Assembly: GCA_019828595.1 (NCBI GenBank)
Contig: JAHQRK010000010.1
Location: 744,001-808,000 of the forward strand
Length of the DNA stretch: 64,000 nt
Direction: 5' to 3'
From: Aphanomyces cochlioides
Taxonomy: Eukaryota > Oomycota > Saprolegniomycetes > Saprolegniales > Verrucalvaceae
Part shown: positions 62,901-64,000 of the stretch, piece by piece
Layout of the letters: each line of letters starts with the position of its first letter
Position numbering within the stretch: the first letter of the stretch is position 1
Notes under the pieces: model-generated
What the model saw: the letters and a program-made list of their open reading frames with translations, nothing else
Database searches by the model: none
Told to the model about the DNA's origin: nothing
Made by a program: the position numbers and the translations under genes

Positions 62901-64000
62901 TGGTGGTTCCACTACGGGAGTTTCCACCACGGCATCTGGCTCCGACGTCTCCGCCGCACTTGGCTCCACAATGGCTGCCTCGGACGCCTCCGTGACATCG
63001 ACGGGAGTAGCTTCGTCCACAATTGGTTCTGCCACCGACTCGACAACAGGCTCGGATGGTGTGTCGAAGGTTTCGTCTGTGTATTCCAATTCGGCTACAT
63101 CGCCACTAGGCTCGGACGTGGATTCAACAGGTTCCACCACGGCTTCAACAGGTTCCACCACGGCTTCGACGACCGCCTCGGATGGCTCAGCCACCACGTC
63201 CAAGACGGCCTCCACTGGTGGTTCCACTACGGGAGTTTCCACCACGGCATCTGGCTCCGACGTCTCCGCCGCACTTGGCTCCACAATGGCTGCCTCGGAC
63301 GCCTCCGTGACATCGACGGGAGTAGCTTCGTCCACAATTGGTTCTGCCACCGACTCGACAACAGGCTCGGATGGTGTGTCGAAGGTTTCGTCTGTGTATT
63401 CCAATTCGGCTACATCGCCACTAGGCTCGGACGTGGATTCAACAGGTTCCACCACGGCTTCAACAGGTTCCACCACGGCTTCGACGACCGCCTCGGATGG
63501 CTCAGCCACCACGTCCAAGACGGCCTCCACTGGTGGTTCCATTACGGGAGTTTCCACCACGGCATCTGGCTCCGACGTCTCCGCCGCACTTGGCTCCACA
63601 ATGGCTGCCTCGGACGCCTCCGTGACATCGACGGGAGTAGCTTCGTCCACAATTGGTTCTGCCACCGACTCGACAACAGGCTCGGATGGTGTGTCGAAGG
63701 TTTCGTCTGTGTATTCCAATTCGGCTACATCGCCACTAGGCTCGGACGTGGATTCAACAGGTTCCACCACGGCTTCAACAGGTTCCACCACGGCTTCGAC
63801 GACCGCCTCGGATGGCTCAGCCACCACGTCCAAGACGGCCTCCACTGGTGGTTCCATTACGGGAGTTTCCACCACGGCATCTGGCTCCGACGTCTCCGCC
63901 GCACTTGGCTCCACAATGGCTGCCTCGGACGCCTCCGTGACATCGACGGGAGTAGCTTCGTCCACAATTGGTTCTGCCACCGACTCGACAACAGGCTCGG
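37188..64000 (-). CDS. Giant acidic Val/Glu/Pro/Ala repeat protein, 5' end outside the window
   Basis: One minus-strand frame is open from the right edge to TGA at 37188-37190. At least about 8,930 residues are encoded with no intron needed. The true start is not in the window; the in-frame ATG near 63980 is only a Met inside a repeat. It consists of about 32 units of 105 residues (from the right edge to about 53936) followed by 36 units of 136, 150 or 164 residues. The last unit ends abruptly in VEAPLFEFH. Composition is extreme: the second array is built from A, V, E, P, D, S, T and I only; the first adds a few L, F, Y, G and M. No Lys, Arg, Cys, Trp, Asn or Gln is visible, and about 28% of residues are acidic. 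No folded domain is recognised. It should be disordered and strongly negative; a surface, adhesive or elastic spacer role is conceivable but not shown. Confidence 0.85.
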   Translation of the reverse strand, partial: EPVVESVAEPIVDEATPVDVTEASEAAIVEPSAAETSEPDAVVETPVMEPPVEAVLDVVAEPSEAVVEAVVEPVEAVVEPVESTSEPSGDVAELEYTDETFDTPSEPVVESVAEPIVDEATPVDVTEASEAAIVEPSAAETSEPDAVVETPVMEPPVEAVLDVVAEPSEAVVEAVVEPVEAVVEPVESTSEPSGDVAELEYTDETFDTPSEPVVESVAEPIVDEATPVDVTEASEAAIVEPSAAETSEPDAVVETPVVEPPVEAVLDVVAEPSEAVVEAVVEPVEAVVEPVESTSEPSGDVAELEYTDETFDTPSEPVVESVAEPIVDEATPVDVTEASEAAIVEPSAAETSEPDAVVETPVVEPPVEAVLDVVAEPSEAVVEAVVEPVEAVVEPVESTSEPSGDVAELEYTDETFDTPSEPVVESVAEPIVDEATPVDVTEASEAAIVEPSAAETSEPDAVVETPVVEPPVEAVLDVVAEPSEAVVEAVVEPVEAVVEPVESTSEPSGDVAELEYTDETFDTPSEPVVESVAEPIVDEATPVDVTEASEAAIVEPSAAETSEPDAVVETPVVEPPVEAVLDVVAEPSEAVVEAVVEPVEAVVEPVESTSEPSGDVAELEYTDETFDTPSEPVVESVAEPIVDEATPVDVTEASEAAIVEPSAAETSEPDAVVETPVVEPPVEAVLDVVAEPSEAVVEAVVEPIEAVVEPVESTSEPSGDVAELEYTDETFDTPSEPVVESVAEPIVDEATPVDVTEASEAAIVEPSAAETSEPDAVVETPVVEPPVEAVLDVVAEPSEAVVEAVVEPVEAVVEPVESTSEPSGDVAELEYTDETFDTPSEPVVESVAEPIVDEATPVDVTEASEAAIVEPSAAETSEPDAVVETPVVEPPVEAVLDVVAEPSEAVVEAVVEPVEAVVEPVESTSEPSGDVAELEYTDETFDTPSEPVVESVAEPIVDEATPVDVTEASEAAIVEPSAAETSEPDAVVETPVVEPPVEAVLDVVAEPSEAVVEAVVEPVEAVVEPVESTSEPSGDVAELEYTDETFDTPSEPVVESVAEPIVDEATPVDVTEASEAAIVEPSAAETSEPDAVVETPVVEPPVEAVLDVVAEPSEAVVEAVVEPVEAVVEPVESTSEPSGDVAELEYTDETFDTPSEPVVESVAEPIVDEATPVDVTEAFEAAIVEPSAAETSEPDAVVETPVVEPPVEAVLDVVAEPSEAVVEAVVEPVEAVVEPVESTSEPSGDVAELEYTDETFDTPSEPVVESVAEPIVDEATPVDVTEASEAAIVEPSAAETSEPDAVVETPVVEPPVEAVLDVVAEPSEAVVEAVVEPVEAVVEPVESTSEPSGDVAELEYTDETFDTPSEPVVESVAEPIVDEATPVDVTEASEAAIVEPSAAETSEPDAVVETPVVEPPVEAVLDVVAEPSEAVVEAVVEPVEAVVEPVESTSEPSGDVAELEYTDETFDTPSEPVVESVAEPIVDEATPVDVTEASEAAIVEPSAAETSEPDAVVETPVVEPPVEAVLDVVAEPSEAVVEAVVEPVEAVVEPVESTSEPSGDVAELEYTDETFDTPSEPVVESVAEPIVDEATPVDVTEASEAAIVEPSAAETSEPDAVVETPVVEPPVEAVLDVVAEPSEAVVEAVVEPVEAVVEPVESTSEPSGDVAELEYTDETFDTPSEPVVESVAEPIVDEATPVDVTEAFEAAIVEPSAAETSEPDAVVETPVVEPPVEAVLDVVAEPSEAVVEAVVEPVEAVVEPVESTSEPSGDVAELEYTDETFDTPSEPVVESVAEPIVDEATPVDVTEASEAAIVEPSAAETSEPDAVVETPVVEPPVEAVLDVVAEPSEAVVEAVVEPVEAVVEPVESTSEPSGDVAELEYTDETFDTPSEPVVESVAEPIVDEATPVDVTEASEAAIVEPSAAETSEPDAVVETPVVEPPVEAVLDVVAEPSEAVVEAVVEPVEAVVEPVESTSEPSGDVAELEYTDETFDTPSEPVVESVAEPIVDEATPVDVTEASEAAIVEPSAAETSEPDAVVETPVVEPPVEAVLDVVAEPSEAVVEAVVEPVEAVVEPVESTSEPSGDVAELEYTDETFDTPSEPVVESVAEPIVDEATPVDVTEASEAAIVEPSAAETSEPDAVVETPVVEPPVEAVLDVVAEPSEAVVEAVVEPVEAVVEPVESTSEPSGDVAELEYTDETFDTPSEPVVESVAEPIVDEATPVDVTEASEAAIVEPSAAETSEPDAVVETPVVEPPVEAVLDVVAEPSEAVVEAVVEPVEAVVEPVESTSEPSGDVAELEYTDETFDTPSEPVVESVAEPIVDEATPVDVTEASEAAIVEPSAAETSEPDAVVETPVVEPPVEAVLDVVAEPSEAVVEAVVEPVEAVVEPVESTSEPSGDVAELEYTDETFDTPSEPVVESVAEPIVDEATPVDVTEASEAAIVEPSAAETSEPDAVVETPVVEPPVEAVLDVVAEPSEAVVEAVVEPVEAVVEPVESTSEPSGDVAELEYTDETFDTPSEPVVESVAEPIVDEATPVDVTEASEAAIVEPSAAETSEPDAVVETPVVEPPVEAVLDVVAEPSEAVVEAVVEPVEAVVEPVESTSEPSGDVAELEYTDETFDTPSEPVVESVAEPIVDEATPVDVTEASEAAIVEPSAAETSEPDAVVETPVVEPPVEAVLDVVAEPSEAVVEAVVEPVEAVVEPVESTSEPSGDVAELEYTDETFDTPSEPVVESVAEPIVDEATPVDVTEASEAAIVEPSAAETSEPDAVVETPVVEPPVEAVLDVVAEPSEAVVEAVVEPVEAVVEPVESTSEPSGDVAELEYTDETFDTPSEPVVESVAEPIVDEATPVDVTEASEAAIVEPSAAETSEPDAVVETPVVEPPVEAVLDVVAEPSEAVVEAVVEPVEAVVEPVESTSEPSGDVAELEYTDETFDTPSEPVVESVAEPIVDEATPVDVTEASEAAIVEPSAAETSEPDAVVETPVVEPPVEAVLDVVAEPSEAVVEAVVEPVEAVVEPVESTSEPSGDVAELEYTDETFDTPSEPVVESVAEPIVDEATPVDVTEASEAAIVEPSAAETSEPDAVVETPVVEPPVEAVLDVVAEPSEAVVEAVVEPVEAVVEPVESTSEPSGDVAELEYTDETFDTPSEPVVESVAEPIVDEATPVDVTEASEAAIVEPSAAETSEPDAVVETPVVEPPVEAVLDVVAEPSEAVVEAVVEPVEAVVEPVESTSEPSGDVAELEYTDETFDTPSEPVVESVAEPIVDEATPVDVTEASEAAIVEPSAAETSEPDAVVETPVVEPPVEAVLDVVAEPSEAVVEAVVEPVEAVVEPVESTSEPSGDAAELEYTEAVVEPSATTEVVETAEPEVAVEAPVVEPPVEAASDVVPEPSEVVAEAVVEAAAEPTEDAIAVEAPVEAAVEPVVDAVVEAEPVVEPVVDVVVEAEPVVEPVVDAVTAPSEAVSDVEPVEAVETPEPVVESVAEPIVDAAVDAVEAPSSDETIVEPSATTEVVETAEPEVAVEAPVVEPPVEAASDVVPEPSEVVAEAVVEAAAEPTEDAIAVEAPVEAAVEPVVDAVVEAEPVVEPVVDAVVEAEPVVEPVVDAVTAPSEAVSDVEPVEAVETPEPVVESVAEPIVDAAVDAVEAPSSDETIVEPSATTEVVETAEPEVAVEAPVVEPPVEAASDVVPEPSEVVAEAVVEAAAEPTEDAIAVEAPVEAAVEPVVDAVVEAEPVVEPVVDAVVEAEPVVEPVVDVVVEAEPVVEPVVDAVTAPSEAVSDVEPVEAVETPEPVVESVAEPIVDAAVDAVEAPSSDETIVEPSATTEVVETAEPEVAVEAPVVEPPVEAASDVVPEPSEVVAEAVVEAAAEPTEDAIAVEAPVEAAVEPVVDAVVEAEPVVEPVVDAVVEAEPVVEPVVDAVTAPSEAVSDVEPVEAVETPEPVVESVAEPIVDAAVDAVEAPSSDETIVEPSATTEVVETAEPEVAVEAPVVEPPVEAASDVVPEPSEVVAEAVVEAAAEPTEDAIAVEAPVEAAVEPVVDAVVEAEPVVEPVVDAVVEAEPVVEPVVDAVTAPSEAVSDVEPVEAVETPEPVVESVAEPIVDAAVDAVEAPSSDETIVEPSATTEVVETAEPEVAVEAPVVEPPVEAASDVVPEPSEVVAEAVVEAAAEPTEDAIAVEAPVEAAVEPVVDAVVEAEPVVEPVVDAVVEAEPVVEPVVDVVVEAEPVVEPVVDAVTAPSEAVSDVEPVEAVETPEPVVESVAEPIVDAAVDAVEAPSSDETIVEPSATTEVVETAEPEVAVEAPVVEPPVEAASDVVPEPSEVVAEAVVEAAAEPTEDAIAVEAPVEAAVEPVVDAVVEAEPVVEPVVDAVVEAEPVVEPVVDVVVEAEPVVEPVVDAVTAPSEAVSDVEPVEAVETPEPVVESVAEPIVDAAVDAVEAPSSDETIVEPSATTEVVETAEPEVAVEAPVVEPPVEAASDVVPEPSEVVAEAVVEAAAEPTEDAIAVEAPVEAAVEPVVDAVVEAEPVVEPVVDAVVEAEPVVEPVVDVVVEAEPVVEPVVDAVTAPPEAVSDVEPVEAVETPEPVVESVAEPIVDAAVDAVEAPSSDETIVEPSATTEVVETAEPEVAVEAPVVEPPVEAASDVVPEPSEVVAEAVVEAAAEPIEDAIAVEAPVEAAVEPVVDAVVEAEPVVEPVVDVVVEAEPVVEPVVDAVTAPSEAVSDVEPVEAVETPEPVVESVAEPIVDAAVDAVEAPSSDETIVEPSATTEVVETAEPEVAVEAPVVEPPVETASDVVPEPSEVVAEAVVEAAAEPTEDAIAVEAPVEAAVEPVVDAVVEAEPVVEPVVDVVVEAEPVVEPVVDAVTAPSEAVSDVEPVEAVETPEPVVESVAEPIVDAAVDAVEAPSSDETIVEPSATTEVVETAEPEVAVEAPVVEPPVEAASDVVPEPSEVVAEAVVEAAAEPTEDAIAVEAPVEAAVEPVVDAVVEAEPVVEPVVDAVVEAEPVVEPVVDVVVEAEPVVEPVVDAVTAPSEAVSDVEPVEAVETPEPVVESVAEPIVDAAVDAVEAPSSDETIVEPSATTEVVETAEPEVAVEAPVVEPPVETASDVVPEPSEVVAEAVVEAAAEPTEDAIAVEAPVEAAVEPVVDAVVEAEPVVEPVVDAVVEAEPVVEPVVDAVTAPSEAVSDVEPVEAVETPEPVVESVAEPIVDAAVDAVEAPSSDETIVEPSATTEVVETAEPEVAVEAPVVEPPVEAASDVVPEPSEVVAEAVVEAAAEPIEDAIAVEAPVEAAVEPVVDAVVEAEPVVEPVVDAVVEAEPVVEPVVDVAVEAEPVVEPVVDAVTAPSEAVSDVEPVEAVETPEPVVESVAEPIVDAAVDAVEAPSSDETIVEPSATTEVVETAEPEVAVEAPVVEPPVETASDVVPEPSEVVAEAVVEAAAEPTEDAIAVEAPVEAAVEPVVDAVVEAEPVVEPVVDVVVEAEPVVEPVVDAVTAPSEAVSDVEPVEAVETPEPVVESVAEPIVDAAVDAVEAPSSDETIVEPSATTEVVETAEPEVAVEAPVVEPPVETASDVVPEPSEVVAEAVVEAAAEPTEDAIAVEAPVEAAVEPVVDAVVEAEPVVEPVVDAVVEAEPVVEPVVDVVVEAEPVVEPVVDAVTAPSEAVSDVEPVEAVETPEPVVESVAEPIVDAAVDAVEAPSSDETIVEPSATTEVVETAEPEVAVEAPVVEPPVETASDVVPEPSEVVAEAVVEAAAEPTEDAIAVEAPVEAAVEPVVDAVVEAEPVVEPVVDAVVEAEPVVEPVVDVVVEAEPVVEPVVDAVTAPSEAVSDVEPVEAVETPEPVVESVAEPIVDAAVDAVEAPSSDETIVEPSATTEVVETAEPEVAVEAPVVEPPVEAASDVVPEPSEVVAEAVVEAAAEPTEDAIAVEAPVEAAVEPVVDAVVEAEPVVEPVVDVVVEAEPVVEPVVDAVTAPSEAVSDVEPVEAVETPEPVVESVAEPIVDAAVDAVEAPSSDETIVEPSATTEVVETAEPEVAVEAPVVEPPVEAASDVVPEPSEVVAEAVVEAAAEPTEDAIAVEAPVEAAVEPVVDAVVEAEPVVEPVVDAVVEAEPVVEPVVDVVVEAEPVVEPVVDAVTAPSEAVSDVEPVEAVETPEPVVESVAEPIVDAAVDAVEAPSSDETIVEPSATTEVVETAEPEVAVEAPVVESPVETASDVVPEPSEVVAEAVVEAAAEPTEDAIAVEAPVEAAVEPVVDAVVEAEPVVEPVVDAVVEAEPVVEPVVDVVVEAEPVVEPVVDAVTAPSEAVSDVEPVEAVETPEPVVESVAEPIVDAAVDAVEAPSSDETIVEPSATTEVVETAEPEVAVEAPVVESPVETASDVVPEPSEVVAEAVVEAAAEPTEDAIAVEAPVEAAVEPVVDAVVEAEPVVEPVVDAVVEAEPVVEPVVDVVVEAEPVVEPVVDAVTAPSEAVSDVEPVEAVETPEPVVESVAEPIVDAAVDAVEAPSSDETIVEPSATTEVVETAEPEVAVEAPVVEPPVETASDVVPEPSEVVAEAVVEAAAEPTEDAIAVEAPVEAAVEPVVDAVVEAEPVVEPVVDAVVEAEPVVEPVVDVVVEAEPVVEPVVDAVTAPSEAVSDVEPVEAVETPEPVVESVAEPIVDAAVDAVEAPSSDETIVEPSATTEVVETAEPEVAVEAPVVEPPVETASDVVPEPSEVVAEAVVEAAAEPTEDAIAVEAPVEAAVEPVVDAVVEAEPVVEPVVDAVVEAEPVVEPVVDVVVEAEPVVEPVVDAVTASSEAVSDVEPVEAVETPEPVVESVAEPIVDAAVDAVEAPSSDETIVEPSATTEVVETAEPEVAVEAPVVEPPVETASDVVPEPSEVVAEAVVEAAAEPTEDAIAVEAPVEAAVEPVVDAVVEAEPVVEPVVDAVVEAEPVVEPVVDVVVEAEPVVEPVVDAVTAPSEAVSDVEPVEAVETPEPVVESVAEPIVDAAVDAVEAPSSDETIVEPSATTEVVETAEPEVAVEAPVVEPPVETASDVVPEPSEVVAEAVVEAAAEPTEDAIAVEAPVEAAVEPVVDAVVEAEPVVEPVVDVVVEAEPVVEPVVDAVTAPSEAVSDVEPVEAVETPEPVVESVAEPIVDAAVDAVEAPSSDETIVEPSATTEVVETAEPEVAVEAPVVEPPVETASDVVPEPSEVVAEAVVEAAAEPTEDAIAVEAPVEAAVEPVVDVVVEAEPVVEPVVDAVTAPSEAVSDVEPVEAVETPEPVVESVAEPIVDAAVDAVEAPSSDETIVEPSATTEVVETAEPEVAVEAPVVEPPVETASDVVPEPSEVVAEAVVEAAAEPTEDAIAVEAPVEAAVEPVVDAVVEAEPVVEPVVDVVVEAEPVVEPVVDAVTAPSEAVSDVEPVEAVETPEPVVESVAEPIVDAAVDAVEAPSSDETIVEPSATTEVVETAEPEVAVEAPVVEPPVETASDVVPEPSEVVAEAVVEAAAEPTEDAIAVEAPVEAAVEPVVDVVVEAEPVVEPVVDAVTAPSEAVSDVEPVEAVETPEPVVESVAEPIVDAAVDAVEAPSSDETIVEPSATTEVVETAEPEVAVEAPVVEPPVETASDVVPEPSEVVAEAVVEAAAEPTEDAIAVEAPVEAAVEPVVDAVVEAEPVVEPVVDAVVEAEPVVEPVVDAVTASSEAVSDVEPVEAVETPEPVVESVAEPIVDAAVDAVEAPSSDETIVEPSATTEVVETAEPEVAVEAPVVEPPVETASDVVPEPSEVVAEAVVEAAAEPTEDAIAVEAPVEAAVEPVVDAVVEAEPVVEPVVDAVVEAEPVVEPVVDAVTAPSEAVSDVEPVEAVETPEPVVESVAEPIVDAAVDAVEAPSSDETIVEPSATTEVVETAEPEVAVEAPVVEPPVETASDVVPEPSEVVAEAVVEAAAEPTEDAIAVEAPVEAAVEPVVDVVVEAEPVVEPVVDAVTAPSEAVSDVEPVEAVETPEPVVESVAEPIVDAAVDAVEAPSSDETIVEPSATTEVVETAEPEVAVEAPVVEPPVETASDVVPEPSEVVAEAVVEAAAEPTEDAIAVEAPVEAAVEPVVDAVVEAEPVVEPVVDAVVEAEPVVEPVVDAVVEAEPVVEPVVDAVTAPSEAVSDVEPVEAVETPEPVVESVAEPIVDAAVDAVEAPSSDETIVEPSATTEVVETAEPEVAVEAPVVEPPVEAASDVVPEPSEVVAEAVVEAAAEPTEDAIAVEAPVEAAVEPVVDAVVEAEPVVEPVVDVVVEAEPVVEPVVDAVTAPSEAVSDVEPVEAVETPEPVVESVAEPIVDAAVDAVEAPSSDETIVEPSATTEVVETAEPEVAVEAPVVEPPVETASDVVPEPSEVVAEAVVEAAAEPTEDAIAVEAPVEAAVEPVVDAVVEAEPVVEPVVDAVVEAEPVVEPVVDAVTAPSEAVSDVEPVEAVETPEPVVESVAEPIVDAAVDAVEAPSSDETIVEPSATTEVVETAEPEVAVEAPVVEPPVETASDVVPEPSEVVAEAVVEAAAEPTEDAIAVEAPVEAAVEPVVDAVVEAEPVVEPVVDAVVEAEPVVEPVVDAVTASSEAVSDVEPVEAVETPEPVVESVAEPIVDAAVDAVEAPSSDETIVEPSATTEVVETAEPEVAVEAPVVEPPVETASDVVPEPSEVVAEAVVEAAAEPTEDAIAVEAPVEAAVEPVVDVVVEAEPVVEPVVDVVVEAEPVVEPVVDAVTAPSEAVSDVEPVEAVETPEPVVESVAEPIVDAAVDAVEAPSSDETIVEPSATTEVVETAEPEVAVEAPVVEPPVEAASDVVPEPSEVVAEAVVEAAAEPTEDAIAVEAPVEAAVEPVVDAVVEAEPVVEPVVDVVVEAEPVVEPVVDAVVEAEPVVEPVVDAVTAPPEAVSDVEPVEAVETPEPVVESVAEPIVDAAVDAVEAPLFEFH
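37365..37490 (-). repeat. Nested 42-bp minisatellite inside each array B unit (first example)
   Basis: Within each B unit a 42-bp block encoding 14 residues (AVVEAEPVVEPVVD, or with VVVEAE) is present one, two or three times, occasionally in slightly different versions. Gain or loss of this block accounts for the 408, 450 and 492 bp unit classes. The interval given shows approximately the block cluster of the C-terminal-most unit. Confidence 0.85.
53936..64000 (-). repeat. Tandem array A: about 32 units of exactly 315 bp
   Basis: Landmarks such as TCTGTGTATTCCAATTCGGC recur every 315 bp (for example 54256, 54571). The protein unit is 105 residues, from AEPIVDEATPVDVTEASEAA to TPSEPVVESV. No length variants are seen. 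Only rare point variants occur: Val to Met in the two right-most units, Ser to Phe near 58887 and 60462, and Val to Ile near 61889. The array continues past the right edge. Confidence 0.95.

Noticed and set aside
37188..64000. The tandem arrays as a CRISPR or satellite centromere
   Set aside because: Units are long, contiguous, without spacers, and keep a reading frame throughout, so a coding repeat is the simpler reading.
63900..64000. Start codon of the giant protein at 63980
   Set aside because: The Met there is a repeat variant (VVEPP to VMEPP style changes and neighbouring residues continue to the edge), and the frame is still open at base 64000.

Overview
The window is nuclear DNA from a compact eukaryotic genome. 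Nearly every gene that can be modelled is cut by several introns of about 40-60 nt with GT(A/G)...(T/C)AG borders, and intergenic gaps are short. Short introns, HARBI1-type transposons, a calcium-dependent protein kinase, ciliary-type proteins and C2-dysferlin proteins together suggest an oomycete, most likely a Saprolegnia/Aphanomyces-like water mould. That assignment is inference; no rRNA or species marker is present.

Layout. 486-4702: three housekeeping genes, a mitochondrial bS18m ribosomal protein, the H/ACA pseudouridine synthase dyskerin/Cbf5, and a C1orf109/AIRIM-like ribosome-maturation candidate. 4956-10919: three C2-dysferlin-domain paralogues (the middle one intronless), interrupted by a decayed PIF/Harbinger transposon with terminal inverted repeats. 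10970-12778: a seven-exon CDPK. 13465-16011: a second Harbinger element that looks intact, with a TAA target-site duplication and two convergent open reading frames. 16805-26694: an SH3-SH3-IQ protein, then two SAM/TIR/ARM loci in inverted orientation on either side of a threonine-aldolase-like enzyme. In the right locus SAM, TIR and ARM are one gene. In the left locus the SAM part is a separate ORF.

26970-35294: three ElaA-like GNAT acetyltransferase copies (two dead, one intact), a PhnP-like metallo-beta-lactamase phosphodiesterase, a nine-exon acetyl-CoA acetyltransferase, a CABCOCO1-like ciliary protein, and adenylyl cyclase-associated protein (CAP) with a foldback element just upstream of its start. 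36073-36555: a small TAZ-zinc-finger protein.

37188-64000: the last 26.8 kb is one uninterrupted minus-strand reading frame, still open at the right edge. It encodes at least about 8,930 residues made of two tandem arrays: about 32 units of exactly 315 bp, then 36 units of 408, 450 or 492 bp. The translated sequence is almost only A, V, E, P, D, S, T and I, and contains no lysine or arginine.

The two observations most worth following are the SAM-TIR-ARM pair, which has SARM1-like parts in a different order, and the giant lysine/arginine-free acidic repeat protein. Gene models below were spliced by eye from reading frame, splice motifs and paralogue comparison. Family names come from recognised motifs, not from a search.
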